Source: Brachymonas wangyanguii (lineage in GTDB: Bacteria > Pseudomonadota > Gammaproteobacteria > Burkholderiales > Burkholderiaceae_C). Taken from it: a stretch of DNA of 64,000 nt. The notes beneath the pieces were generated by a model. The model worked only from the letters and a program-made list of their open reading frames with translations, was not told the DNA's origin and did no database searches. Location of the stretch: contig NZ_CP173677.1 in assembly GCF_045055315.1 (NCBI RefSeq), positions 1,240,001 through 1,304,000 of the forward strand, written 5' to 3'. Of this stretch, positions 43,288-52,014 are shown in pieces (position 1 is the first letter of the stretch; each line of letters starts with the position of its first letter). The position numbers and the translations under genes are program-made.

Positions 43288-44307
43288 TTATTCACCGGCA
43301 GCTTCCTGGTGGTACTGCGCCACACGCTCCACCTCATTCTTGCTGCCCAGGATCACGCTCACGCGCTCATGCAGCTGCGTGGGTTGCACATCCAGGATAC
43401 GCTGCGTGCCGGTGCTGGCAGCACCACCCGCCTGTTCGATCAGCCAGGACATCGGATTGGCCTCGTACAGCAGGCGCAGCTTGCCCGGCTTGTTCGGCTC
43501 GCGCTTGTCCCAGGGGTACATGAAGATGCCGCCGCGCGTCAGGATGCGGTGCACGTCGGCCACCATGCTGGCAATCCAGCGCATGTTGAAGTTCTTGCCG
43601 CGCGGGCCTTCCTCGCCGGCCAGGCACTCGTCGATATAGCGGCGCACCGGCGGCGCCCAGTGGCGCATATTGCTCATGTTGATGGAAAACTCTTTCGTGT
43701 CTTCCGGGATGCGCACGTTTTCCTGCGTCAGCACAAAGCTGCCCAGCTCGCGGTCCAGCGTGAACATGGCCACGCCATCGCCCACCGTCAGCACCAGGGT
43801 GGTTTGCGGGCCATAGACGCAGTAGCCGGCGGCAACCTGCTGGCGGCCCGGCTGCATGAAGTCGGCCTCGCTCACGCCATCGTGGCTGGGATCTTTCCTG
43901 AACACGCTGAAGATGGTGCCGATGCTCACGTTCACATCGATGTTGCTGGAGCCGTCCAGCGGATCGAACATCAGCAGGTATTCACCGTGCGGGTAGCGGT
44001 TGGGCACCAGGTAGATGCCGTCCATCTCCTCGGACGCCATGGCGGCCAGGTGGCCACCCCATTCGTTGGCCTCGATCAGCACCTCGTTGGCGATGATGTC
44101 CAGCTTTTTCTGCACCTCACCCTGTACGTTTTCGCTGCCGGCGGTGCCCAGCACCTCGCCCAGCGCGCCCTTGTTCACGGCAAAGCTGATGCGCTTGCAG
44201 GCACGCGCCACCACTTCCAGCAGCAGGCGCAGCTCGCCGGGGATGCGGCCGTCCAGGCGCTGTTGTTCGACAAGATAGCGGGTCAGGCTGATATTACGGG
44301 AGGGCAT
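43288..44307 (-). CDS. fbp: Class I fructose-1,6-bisphosphatase
   Basis: This 339-residue class I FBPase hydrolyses fructose-1,6-bisphosphate for gluconeogenesis. Metal-site motifs are MASEEMDG, FDPLDGSSNIDVNVSIGTIF and the C-terminal GKLRLLYEANPMSWLIEQAGG. ATG at 44307 (MPSRNISLTRYL) gives the normal family length. It converges on acs, so acetate activation and gluconeogenesis sit together, although on opposite strands. Confidence 0.96.
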   Translation of the reverse strand: MPSRNISLTRYLVEQQRLDGRIPGELRLLLEVVARACKRISFAVNKGALGEVLGTAGSENVQGEVQKKLDIIANEVLIEANEWGGHLAAMASEEMDGIYLVPNRYPHGEYLLMFDPLDGSSNIDVNVSIGTIFSVFRKDPSHDGVSEADFMQPGRQQVAAGYCVYGPQTTLVLTVGDGVAMFTLDRELGSFVLTQENVRIPEDTKEFSINMSNMRHWAPPVRRYIDECLAGEEGPRGKNFNMRWIASMVADVHRILTRGGIFMYPWDKREPNKPGKLRLLYEANPMSWLIEQAGGAASTGTQRILDVQPTQLHERVSVILGSKNEVERVAQYHQEAAGE

Positions 44308-44746
44308 GGTCGTCTCGATACGAAAAAAGTCAGTGATCCCGAGATTATAGGGAAGCCGGTGGCTGCCGTTGCCAGCACGGGACGGGTAGCGCGCGGTGGC
44401 GTGCCGGTCAAGGGATAACCCTTGACGTAGCCAGAATAAAGTTGTAAAATCCAATTTTTGCTGCTGCATTCATTTACTTCCGCAAGCAGCCACAGTTGTA
44501 CAGCCTCTGGCATCTGCTGCCAGATCCCGCGCCAGCCCGTTCCGGCAGCGGTGTTCACAGGCTGAGAGGTTTCTTCACCATGCCAACACCTGCAGGCCAG
44601 CATCCCGCTGAAGCCCGCGGCGGCGGCGTTTTCCTCTGTGGTTTCTGATTGCGTGTGAATTTTCGGCCCACCAGGCCGCCAGGCACAGCCGGTCATCCCG
44701 CCGGTGCCCACACAGCAGCCGTATGAAACCAATACAGGAGAATCTC
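44308..44746 (+). other. Gene-free region between fbp and infA
   Basis: These 439 bp hold a strong promoter toward infA (44422-44450) and then a leader of about 290 nt. The leader includes a CTGGCA/TGCCAG stem-loop near 44505 and a 22-codon open frame at 44580-44648 (MPTPAGQHPAEARG...), which has no ribosome binding site and unclear meaning. I see no known riboswitch consensus. Confidence 0.45.
44422..44450 (+). promoter_or_regulatory. Strong sigma70 promoter upstream of infA
   Basis: TTGACG at 44422-44427 and TAAAAT at 44445-44450 are exactly 17 bp apart; each differs from consensus at one position. The start site would be near 44457, giving a 5' leader of about 290 nt before infA. Confidence 0.65.
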
Positions 44747-45007
44747 ATGGCCAAGGAAGAGCTGATTGAAATGCAAGGTGTCGTGGACGAAGTGCTGCCC
44801 GACTCCCGTTACCGCGTGACCCTGGAAAACGGCCACCCCATCGTGGCGTACTCCAGCGGCAAGATGCGCAAGCACCACATCCGTATTCTGGCGGGTGATA
44901 CCGTGTCCCTGGAGCTGTCGCCCTACGACCTGAACAAGGGCCGCATCACTTTCCGTCGTCTGGAGCCGCGCACTGGTGGTAGTGCTCCGGCCTACCGTCG
45001 CCGCTGA
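44747..45007 (+). CDS. infA: Translation initiation factor IF-1 (stand-alone copy)
   Basis: This 86-residue S1/OB-fold protein starts MAKEELIEMQGVVDEVLPDSRYRVTLENGHPIVAYSSGKMRKHHIRILAGDTVSLELSPYDL, the IF-1 pattern. It is longer than the ~72-residue ribosomal-operon IF-1, with a basic tail EPRTGGSAPAYRRR. Burkholderiales commonly carry a second IF-1 gene outside the ribosomal protein cluster, and this fits. It is monocistronic: strong promoter, AGGAG ribosome binding site and terminator. It may serve special translation conditions; that is inference. Confidence 0.92.
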   Translation: MAKEELIEMQGVVDEVLPDSRYRVTLENGHPIVAYSSGKMRKHHIRILAGDTVSLELSPYDLNKGRITFRRLEPRTGGSAPAYRRR

Positions 45008-45047
45008 TCACTGCGCGCCGCCTGCCTGACAGGTAGCACATAGAAGA

Positions 45048-45083
45048 AGAGCCTGGCAGCTTGGCTGCACAGGCTCTTTTTAT
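45048..45083. terminator. Terminator after infA
   Basis: AGAGCCTG-GCAGC/GCTGC-A-CAGGCTCT forms a two-part stem with loop TTG and is followed by TTTTTATTT. It also lies between the converging infA and pepN. Confidence 0.85.
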
Positions 45084-45140
45084 TTGCCTATGGGGATGGC
45101 GACTTGCCCCTGCCAGGCAGGCAAGGGCAAGCTGCAGGCA

Positions 45141-47834
45141 TCAGTCTGCCAGCGCGCGCTCCACCACTTCACGCACATCCGGGCTCAGCTCCTTCTTGCC
45201 AGCGACGCGGCGGATGGCTTCGCCAGCGGCGGTGCGGTAGGGCTCGGCCAGGCGTTTCCAGTGGTCCATGGCACGTGCCAGGCGGGCTGCGATCTGGGTG
45301 TTGATGGCATCAAGTGCCAGCACCTGATCGGCCCAGAACACGTAGCCGGCGGCATCGCGGCGGTGGAAGGCGCCGGGGTTGCCGTGGCAGAAGGCAGAGA
45401 CCAGGCTGCGCACGCGGTTCGGATTGGTCAGCTGGAAGGCCGGGTGCTGCATCAGCTGGCGCACCTGCGGCAGTACGTCGCCGCTGGCATCGCTGCGCGT
45501 GGCCTGCATGGCAAACCACTTGTCCACCACCAGCTGTTCGCCCTGGAACTGCTGGTAGAAGCGCTCCAGCGCCGGCTGTGCCAGCGGGCTGCGTGCCTGC
45601 AGCAGTGCCTGCAGTGCGCCGATGCGATCGGTCATGTTGCCGGCATCCTTGCTGCGCTGGTAGGCCTTGCCCGGCCAGACGCTGTCGCCATGGTCGGCGG
45701 CGGCGCGGCACAGGTTTTGCAGCGCCAGATTGGCCAGCGCACGGCGGCCAACGCTGACAGGGTCCAGGCGGTAGGCGCCGGTATCCTGGTGCGCGTGCCA
45801 CAGCGCTTCCCATTCACCGGCCAGCGCATGGGCGATCTGCTGGCGCAGGGCTTCGCTGACTTGCTGGATGCGCTGCGGATTCACCACATCCAGCTGTTCG
45901 GCGATTTCGTGCTCGGACGGCATGCCCAGCAGCAGGTGCTGGAAGGCCGGATCCAGTTCCGGGTGCAGCAGCACGGTTCGCAGCGCGTCCAGCGTGCCGC
46001 TGTCCAGTACCTCGGTCACCTCACCATCGGCGCGTATGGCAGCCAGGATCTGGCGCATGATCAGGCGTTGCGCGGCTTCCCAGCGGTTGAAGGCATCACT
46101 GTCGTGGGCCAGCAGGTGCAGCTGGCTGGCGGCGTCTTCACCTTCCACTTCCAGCTGTACCGGCGCGGAAAACTGGCGCAGCAGCGAAGGCGTGGGCGCG
46201 GCGGTCAGGCCGGTAAAGCGGAACTGTTGCTCGGCCTCGGTCAGCACCAGCACGCGCTCCAGCGGGGCATCGGTATCACCTTCCAGCTGTAGCGGCACTG
46301 GCTGGCCGCTGGCATCGATCAGGCCCATGCGCACCGGGATCAGGAAGGGCTGCTTGCTGGCCTGGCCGGGCGTGGCCGGGCAGGACTGGCGCAGCGTCAA
46401 CGTGTACGTGCCGCTGGCGGCATCGAACTGGCCATTGGCCTGCAGGCGCGGCGTGCCGGACTGGCTGTACCAGCGCTTGAAGACGTCCAACTGCTGTGCC
46501 AGCGCGCTGTCCGGGTTGGCATCGGCCATGGCCTGGGCAAAGTCGTCGCAGGTGACGGCCTGGCCGTCGTGGCGCTCGAAGTACAGATCCATGCCGCGGC
46601 GGAAACCGTCACGGCCGACCAGGGTCTGAACCATGCGCACGACCTCGGCTCCCTTCTCGTACACGGTGGCGGTGTAGAAGTTGGAGATCTCCTGGTACTG
46701 GTCCGGGCGCACCGGGTGTGCCATCGGGCCGGCGTCTTCGCTGAACTGGTGGCTGCGCAGCACGCGCACATTGCCGATGCGGCAAACGGCGCGCGCGCTG
46801 GGCGTATGCGCCAGGTCTTCGCTGAATTCCTGGTCACGGAAGACGGTCAGGCCTTCCTTCAGGCTCAACTGGAACCAGTCGCGGCAGGTGATGCGGTTGC
46901 CAGTCCAGTTGTGGAAGTATTCGTGGCCGATCACGCTTTCGATACCGTCAAAATCGGCATCGGTGGCGGTTGAGGGCTTGGCCAGCACATACTTGGTGTT
47001 GAAGATGTTCAGGCCCTTGTTTTCCATGGCGCCGGCGTTGAAATCGCTGGTGGCCACGATCATGAAGCGCTCCAGATCCAGCTTGAGGCCGAAGCGCGCT
47101 TCGTCCCAGGCGATGGCGTTCTGCAGCGAGCGCATGGCGTGCTCGGTCTGGTCCAGGTCACCCGGGCGTACGTAGACCTGCAGCAGGTGCTCCTGGCCAT
47201 CACGCGTGCGGATGCGCTGCTCGCGCGCGACCAGCTTGCCGGCGACCAGCGCAAATAGGTAGCTCGGCTTGCGGAACGGGTCTTCCCATACGGCGTAGTG
47301 GCGGCCGTCGTCCAGCGTGCCCTGTTCCAGCAGGTTGCCGTTGGACAGCAGCACCGGGTAATCGACCTGGCTGGCGCGCAGCGTCACCTTGTAGGTGGCC
47401 ATCACGTCCGGGCGATCCAGGAAGTAGGTGATACGGCGGAAGCCCTGGGCTTCGCACTGCGTGAAGAAGCAGCCCTGGCTGGTGTACAGGCCCATCAGCT
47501 CGGTGTTCTTGCTGGGGTTGCAGGTGGTGAAGATTTCCAGCGCGATCGGATCGTTGCCTTCGGGCAGGTTTTCCAGCACCAGCTGGTCACCGTCCAGCTT
47601 GAAGGAGCAGCCCTGGTCGTTGACCAGCACGCGCGCCAGGTTGAGTGCCTCGCCGTCCAGGCGCAGCGGCTGCTGCGGCACATCGGGATTGCGGCGCAGC
47701 GTCATGCGGTTGAGCACGCGCGTCTTGACCGGATCCAGGTCGAAGGTCAGGTCCACATGGTCGATCCAGAACGCCGGGGAGGCGTAATCCTGGCGGTAGA
47801 CCGTGGGGGAGGGGGTTTGGGCTTCTCGGTACAT
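45141..47834 (-). CDS. pepN: Aminopeptidase N (M1 family)
   Basis: This 897-residue zinc aminopeptidase has GAMENKGLN for the N-terminus of substrates, HEYFHNWTGNR (HExxH) and the downstream Glu in LKEGLTVFRDQEF. The C-terminal helical domain ends the protein. It is cytosolic and trims peptides from protein turnover. The start at 47834 (MYREAQTPSPTVYR) matches the family. It follows prfB by 30 bp on the same strand, so they are probably co-transcribed; prfB is more often followed by lysS. Confidence 0.95.
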   Translation of the reverse strand: MYREAQTPSPTVYRQDYASPAFWIDHVDLTFDLDPVKTRVLNRMTLRRNPDVPQQPLRLDGEALNLARVLVNDQGCSFKLDGDQLVLENLPEGNDPIALEIFTTCNPSKNTELMGLYTSQGCFFTQCEAQGFRRITYFLDRPDVMATYKVTLRASQVDYPVLLSNGNLLEQGTLDDGRHYAVWEDPFRKPSYLFALVAGKLVAREQRIRTRDGQEHLLQVYVRPGDLDQTEHAMRSLQNAIAWDEARFGLKLDLERFMIVATSDFNAGAMENKGLNIFNTKYVLAKPSTATDADFDGIESVIGHEYFHNWTGNRITCRDWFQLSLKEGLTVFRDQEFSEDLAHTPSARAVCRIGNVRVLRSHQFSEDAGPMAHPVRPDQYQEISNFYTATVYEKGAEVVRMVQTLVGRDGFRRGMDLYFERHDGQAVTCDDFAQAMADANPDSALAQQLDVFKRWYSQSGTPRLQANGQFDAASGTYTLTLRQSCPATPGQASKQPFLIPVRMGLIDASGQPVPLQLEGDTDAPLERVLVLTEAEQQFRFTGLTAAPTPSLLRQFSAPVQLEVEGEDAASQLHLLAHDSDAFNRWEAAQRLIMRQILAAIRADGEVTEVLDSGTLDALRTVLLHPELDPAFQHLLLGMPSEHEIAEQLDVVNPQRIQQVSEALRQQIAHALAGEWEALWHAHQDTGAYRLDPVSVGRRALANLALQNLCRAAADHGDSVWPGKAYQRSKDAGNMTDRIGALQALLQARSPLAQPALERFYQQFQGEQLVVDKWFAMQATRSDASGDVLPQVRQLMQHPAFQLTNPNRVRSLVSAFCHGNPGAFHRRDAAGYVFWADQVLALDAINTQIAARLARAMDHWKRLAEPYRTAAGEAIRRVAGKKELSPDVREVVERALAD

Positions 47835-47864
47835 CTCTCTCGTTCTCGGGTTGCTGTGGCGCGC

Positions 47865-48978
47865 TTACGCGCTGCCCACATTGGCCTTCAGGGAGGCTTC
47901 GATGAACACGTCCAGATCGCCATCCAGCACTTTCTGGGTGTTGTTCACCTCGACGTTGGTGCGCAGGTCCTTGATGCGGCTGTTGTCCAGCACATAGCTG
48001 CGGATCTGGTGGCCCCAGCCCACATCGCTCTTGGTGGATTCGAGCTTTTCCTGCTCTTCCATGCGCTTGCGCATTTCGTGCTCGTACATGCGCGAACGCA
48101 GGCGCTGCCAGGCCATGTCACGGTTGCTGTGCTGGCTGCGGCTGTCCTGGCACTGCACCACGATGCCGGTCGGCACGTGCGTCAGGCGCACGGCGGAATC
48201 GGTCTTGTTGATGTGCTGGCCACCGGCACCGGATGCGCGGTAGGTGTCCACGCGCACGTCGGCCGGGTTGATGTCGATTTCGATCGAGTCATCGATTTCC
48301 GGGTAGACGAACACGCTGGCAAAGCTGGTATGGCGGCCACCGGAGGAGTCGAACGGCGACTTGCGCACCAGGCGGTGCACGCCGGTTTCGGTACGCAGCA
48401 GGCCAAAGGCGTATTCGCCATCGATCTTCAGGCTGGCACTCTTGATGCCGGCGACGTCGCCCGGGGTTTCTTCCTGGATCTCGACGCTGAAGCCCTTGCG
48501 TTCGGCGTAGCGTACGTACTGGCGCAGCAGCATGCTGGCCCAGTCGCAGGCCTCGGTACCGCCGGCGCCGGCCTGGATGTCGAGGAAGGCGTTGCTAGGG
48601 TCGGCCGGCAGGTCGAACATGCGGCGGAATTCCAGCGCTTCCACGCGCTCGGTGATGGCAGCGGCATCGGCCTCGATGGCGAGCAGGCTGTCCTCATCGT
48701 CTTCTTCCTGGACCATCTCGTACAGCTCGGTGCTGTCGGAAATTTCCTGGGTCAGCTCATCCAGCACCACGACGACGCCGTCGAGCTGCTTTTTTTCCTT
48801 GCCGAGTTCCTGCGCCTTTTTCGGGTCATTCCAGACCGCCGGGTCTTCGAGGCCGGCGTTGACGGTTCTCAGTCGTTCTGCCTTGGCAGGGTAGTCAAAG
48901 ATACCCCCGTAGGTCGTCCACGCGCTCGGCGAGGTCGGCCAGGGTGGTGCCAATGGCGTTGATGCGTTCTGCTTCCAT
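47865..48978 (-). CDS. prfB: Peptide chain release factor 2, programmed +1 frameshift
   Basis: RF2 reads UAA and UGA. Translation starts at ATG 48978 (MEAERINAIG) and meets an in-frame UGA at 48897-48895 after 27 codons. The site is AGGGGGTATCTTTGAC: a Shine-Dalgarno-like AGGGGG three bases before CTT TGA C, the canonical autoregulatory slip. Skipping one T continues in +1 as DYPAKAERL and gives a protein of about 370 residues. The specificity motif SPF is in RKSPFDSSG and the catalytic GGQ in SGAGGQHIN. RF2 level thus controls its own synthesis. This is a real, conserved frameshift, unlike those at 3-6.5 kb. Confidence 0.97.
48892..48908 (-). promoter_or_regulatory. prfB recoding site
   Basis: This is the in-frame UGA at 48897-48895 with preceding CTT and the upstream AGGGGG (48909-48904), which pairs with 16S rRNA to push the ribosome into +1 frame. 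The distance and sequence match the conserved bacterial signal. Confidence 0.95.
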
Positions 48979-49226
48979 GAGGAGTCCTTATATATCTTGA
49001 AGTGTCTGGGGGATGCGGGAAGGGCGCGCGCAGGGGCGCGGCACGCGATGCGGAGCGGATCAGGCCGCTATGGCGCAAGAAGGCGGTACTTCGCGCAAGT
49101 TAGCCTGTCATTGTCGCATGCTTTGCCAGACGGGGCACGGGTTTGCCGGATGCCGGAAAGCGCCCGGACTGCGTTAAAATCTGCGCGATTCGTAACCGTT
49201 TTTCACACCAACACTGAGAGCACCCC

Positions 49227-49754
49227 ATGTCCCTCGACAAAGTTACCCCTGGTTCCAAGCTGCCCGAGACCTTCAACGTCGTGATCGAGATTCCGGCTGA
49301 TGCCGCTCCGGTCAAGTACGAGGTCGACAAGGACTCTGGTGCCGTGTTCGTGGACCGTTTCATGACCACCGCCATGCACTACCCGGTCAACTACGGCTAC
49401 GTGCCGCAAACCCTGTCCGGCGACGGCGACCCGGTGGACGTGCTGGTGATGACGCCGTTCCCGCTGCAGGCCGGCGTGGTGATTCCCTGCCGTGCGCTGG
49501 GCATCCTGAAGATGGAAGACGAGGCCGGCATGGACGGCAAGGTGCTGGCACTGCCCACCACCAAGATTTGCCCGCAGTACAACCACATCAACAAGCTGGA
49601 AGACCTGAACCCGCTGACGCTGGAAACCATCTCCCACTTCTTCGAGCACTACAAGGACCTGGAAAAGGGCAAGTGGGTCAAGGTGCTGGGCTGGGGCGGC
49701 CTGGACGAGGCGACCAAGGAAATCACCGACGGCGTGGCCAACTACAAGGGCTGA
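49227..49754 (+). CDS. ppa: Inorganic pyrophosphatase (family I)
   Basis: This 175-residue hexameric PPase hydrolyses pyrophosphate to phosphate. Active-site segments are KYEVDKDSG, MHYPVNYGYVPQTLSGDGDPVDVLV (with the DxDPxD metal motif) and MEDEAGMDGKVLALP. It is divergent from prfB with 248 bp between, where I see no further gene. The terminator follows about 45 bp after the stop. Confidence 0.96.
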   Translation: MSLDKVTPGSKLPETFNVVIEIPADAAPVKYEVDKDSGAVFVDRFMTTAMHYPVNYGYVPQTLSGDGDPVDVLVMTPFPLQAGVVIPCRALGILKMEDEAGMDGKVLALPTTKICPQYNHINKLEDLNPLTLETISHFFEHYKDLEKGKWVKVLGWGGLDEATKEITDGVANYKG

Positions 49755-49800
49755 TCGCGCATCGCACTGGCTGTCTGCCTTGGCGGGCAGCCATCCCATG

Positions 49801-49837
49801 CAAAAGGGGGAGCATCCAACCGGGTGCTCCCCTTTTG
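49801..49837. terminator. Bidirectional terminator between ppa and tesA
   Basis: CAAAAGGGG(G)AGCA pairs with TGCTCCCCTTTTG (13 pairs, one bulged G) around a 10-nt loop. A- and T-runs at the stem base suit both converging genes. Confidence 0.8.
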
Positions 49838-49850
49838 CTTGTGGAGTGGG

Positions 49851-50516
49851 TCAGCGTACCGTGGCCAGTACCTTTTTCAGCTCTGGCAGCACATTGCGCA
49901 TGATGATCGGCTGTGCCGTGGCATTGGGGTGGATGCCATCGGCCTGGAAATACTGGCGCGCGTTGGCGGCATCGCCCACGCCCTTGAGCAGGAAGGGCAC
50001 CAGCGCGACCTTGCGCTCCTTGGCGATCTTGTCGTAGACCTGTGTGAGGCGGCGCGTGTAGTCGGCGCCGTAGTTAGGTGGTACCTGGATGCCGAGCAGC
50101 AGCACCTTGGCACCAGTCTGGCGTGCCATGTGTACCATGCTGTCGAGGTTGTCCAGCGTCTTGTCGAGCGACAGGCCGCGCAAGGCGTCGTTGGCGCCGA
50201 GTTCGATGACGACGAGCTTGGGCTTGTGCGTCTGCAACAGCGCCGGCAGACGGGCGCGGCCGCCTGCGCTGGTGTCGCCGCTGATGCTGGCATTGTGGAT
50301 CTGCGCCTGGGCCTTGTCGGCATCGAGCTGCTTTTGCAGCAGGGCGACCCAGCCGGTGCCGCGCGCCAGGCCGTATTCGGCGCTGAGGGAATCGCCCACG
50401 ACCAGGATCTTGCGCGGGCTGGCGGCGAGCACGCCTTGCCAGGGCGCGGCCAGGCCGACGGCAGCGAGGGCAGACAGAAGCAGGCGACGTTGGAGATGGT
50501 GGCTGTCAGGAGTCAT
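49851..50516 (-). CDS. tesA: Arylesterase / acyl-CoA thioesterase I-like GDSL hydrolase
   Basis: This SGNH hydrolase has VVGDSLSAEYG (block I, nucleophile Ser), ELGANDALRG (block III) and ADGIHPNATAQ (catalytic Asp/His). An exported N-terminus is visible: HHLQRRLLLSALAAVGLAAPWQGVLAA, with twin Arg but no full Tat motif. Start is uncertain: ATG 50516 (MTPDSHH) is chosen because it gives a compact signal peptide; 50522 and 50552 are also in frame. TesA hydrolyses thioesters and aryl esters in the periplasm. The divergent ABC ATPase gene next door is the E. coli tesA/ybbA arrangement. Confidence 0.88.
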   Translation of the reverse strand: MTPDSHHLQRRLLLSALAAVGLAAPWQGVLAASPRKILVVGDSLSAEYGLARGTGWVALLQKQLDADKAQAQIHNASISGDTSAGGRARLPALLQTHKPKLVVIELGANDALRGLSLDKTLDNLDSMVHMARQTGAKVLLLGIQVPPNYGADYTRRLTQVYDKIAKERKVALVPFLLKGVGDAANARQYFQADGIHPNATAQPIIMRNVLPELKKVLATVR

Positions 50517-50625
50517 GTCCATTCGGATGGGTGCGATGGGAAATAGTTCCATTGTGCGCTGCAGCGTGAGCCGGGGTTGCTACGATTCGTACAGCAATTT
50601 CCCTGTTTTAGATAAAGGCCACCCC

Positions 50626-51327
50626 ATGAGACCAGAACAGACCCCCGCGACACCAGATCAGCGCGCCATGCTTTCCGTCCGCCAGTTGGGCAAAACGGTG
50701 GACGATGCCGGCGGGCCGCTGACGATTTTGCAGGACATCAGTTTCGAGATTGCGCGTGGCAGCACCACGGCGATTGTGGGCGCATCGGGATCGGGCAAGA
50801 GCACGCTGCTGTCCTTGCTGGCCGGGCTGGATGTGCCGAGTACCGGTAGCGTGCTGGTGGATGGCGAAGACCTGTTTGCGCGGGATGAAGATGCACGCGC
50901 CGAGCTGCGTGCACGCAAGATGGGTTTCGTGTTTCAGAACTTCCAGCTGATGGCGAACCTGACGGCGCTGGAAAACGTGATGCTGCCGCTGGAGTTGCAG
51001 CAGCGCAAGGATGCGCGGCAGCAGGCGCTGGCGATGTTGGAGCGGGTAGGGCTGGCTGCGCGCCAGGGGCATTATCCGCGGCTGATGTCGGGGGGCGAAC
51101 AGCAGCGTGTGGCATTGGCGCGGGCGTTTGTGGTGCGTCCGGATCTGCTGCTGGCGGATGAGCCGACGGGCAGCCTGGACCATGCGACTGGCGCGCGGGT
51201 GATGGCGCTGATGCTGGAACTGAACAGGGACCTGGGGACGACGCTGGTGCTGGTGACACATGACCGGGAGCTGGCGGGGCTGTGCGACAGGAGGCTGGCC
51301 CTGGAAGGAGGGAGGCTGCAGGAGTAG
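50626..51327 (+). CDS. ABC transporter ATPase, LolD/YbbA-like
   Basis: This 233-residue ATPase has Walker A GASGSGKST, Q-loop FVFQNFQLM, signature LMSGGEQQRVALARA, Walker B LLLADEPTGSLD and H-loop VTHD. The subgroup is the LolD/MacB/YbbA type. In E. coli ybbA is followed by the permease ybbP; here no permease follows, and AT-rich sequence with a truncated ompA begins within 40 bp. It may use a permease encoded elsewhere. ATG at 50626 follows a weak AAAGG ribosome binding site. Confidence 0.9.
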   Translation: MRPEQTPATPDQRAMLSVRQLGKTVDDAGGPLTILQDISFEIARGSTTAIVGASGSGKSTLLSLLAGLDVPSTGSVLVDGEDLFARDEDARAELRARKMGFVFQNFQLMANLTALENVMLPLELQQRKDARQQALAMLERVGLAARQGHYPRLMSGGEQQRVALARAFVVRPDLLLADEPTGSLDHATGARVMALMLELNRDLGTTLVLVTHDRELAGLCDRRLALEGGRLQE

Positions 51328-51562
51328 TTGCGCTTGTAACAGGAAGAGGTTTCGTGAAATATTACCGATCTGCAAGTGACCAGAAAGAAATCGCTAATGC
51401 TAGACTGAGGTAGTAGATGTAAAAGTCTTAATAAATGCCGTGTTAATGTTGCATGAATATTTATCTAAACTAAATTTATCTACATGTAAAATATTTATAT
51501 TCCTTGCGTATCAATTTCGCAAGGAATTTTAGATGTCACAACCTTTTGTTTGCGATAGTTGA
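51328..51562. other. AT-rich gene-free patch after the ABC ATPase
   Basis: This sequence is much richer in A+T than the genome, with long A/T tracts from about 51410 to 51580. It has no gene-like frame and no recognisable mobile-element end. One terminator-like hairpin lies at 51499-51530. It ends at a truncated ompA gene, so it may be a scar of an insertion or deletion. Confidence 0.5.
51499..51530 (+). terminator. Terminator-like hairpin in AT-rich patch
   Basis: A 9-bp stem TTCCTTGCG/CGCAAGGAA with a 9-nt loop is followed by TTTT. It could end the ABC ATPase transcript although it is 170 bp away. Confidence 0.5.
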
Positions 51563-51931
51563 TTGAAGAGGGGCATATATGAACAAGGCATAAAAGTCAG
51601 TCTGGAACGAAGCTCTGGGCGCCTGGGTGGCCGTGCCGAGCTGGATCGCGTGGCAGAGACGCTCAAGTCGCGCGGTGCCGATGCGCAGATGCGCGTGGTG
51701 GGCCACACCGACCGCCTGGGCAGTGACAGCTACAACCTGGGCCTGTCGCAGCGCCGTGCCGAGACCGTGCGCAGCTACCTGATCAGCCAGGGTATTCCGG
51801 CTGCCAACATCACGGCCGTCGGCATGGGCGAAAGCCAGCCGGTGGTGCAGTGTGCCAACACCGCCCGCCAGGCGCTGGTGGACTGCCTGCAGCCCAACCG
51901 CCGCGTGGAAGTGGAAGTAACAACGCGCTGA
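51563..51931 (+). pseudogene. 5'-truncated OmpA-family C-terminal domain
   Basis: The readable homology begins near 51625 with GRAELDRVAETLKSRG and continues MRVVGHTDRLGSDSYNLGLSQRRAETVRSYLISQGIP to NRRVEVEV, the peptidoglycan-binding OmpA domain, with the Cys pair seen in many betaproteobacterial OmpA proteins. The first strand (usually FDFDK), the linker, any beta-barrel and the signal peptide are missing. The only start is TTG at 51563 within AT-rich sequence with no similarity. Without export the domain would not reach peptidoglycan, so this is probably a remnant. Confidence 0.7.
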
Positions 51932-51952
51932 CCGGACGCATGTCTTGATCCG

Positions 51953-51989
51953 CCGCATGGCTTCCGCTACCGGAGCCATGCGGTTTTTT
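51953..51989 (+). terminator. Terminator between ompA fragment and rlmB
   Basis: CCGCATGGCT pairs with AGCCATGCGG, with an inner TCCG/CGGA stem and loop CTAC, followed by TTTTTT. It is a strong intrinsic terminator, probably the original ompA terminator. Confidence 0.85.
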
Positions 51990-52014
51990 CTTGCCTTCAG
52001 GCGATAATCTCCCC

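Noticed and set aside
44555..44575. CTGAGA within the infA leader, resembling the TPP riboswitch core
   Set aside because: The partner element (CCTGATCTGG-like) and the rest of the THI-box pattern are missing, and infA is not a thiamine gene.
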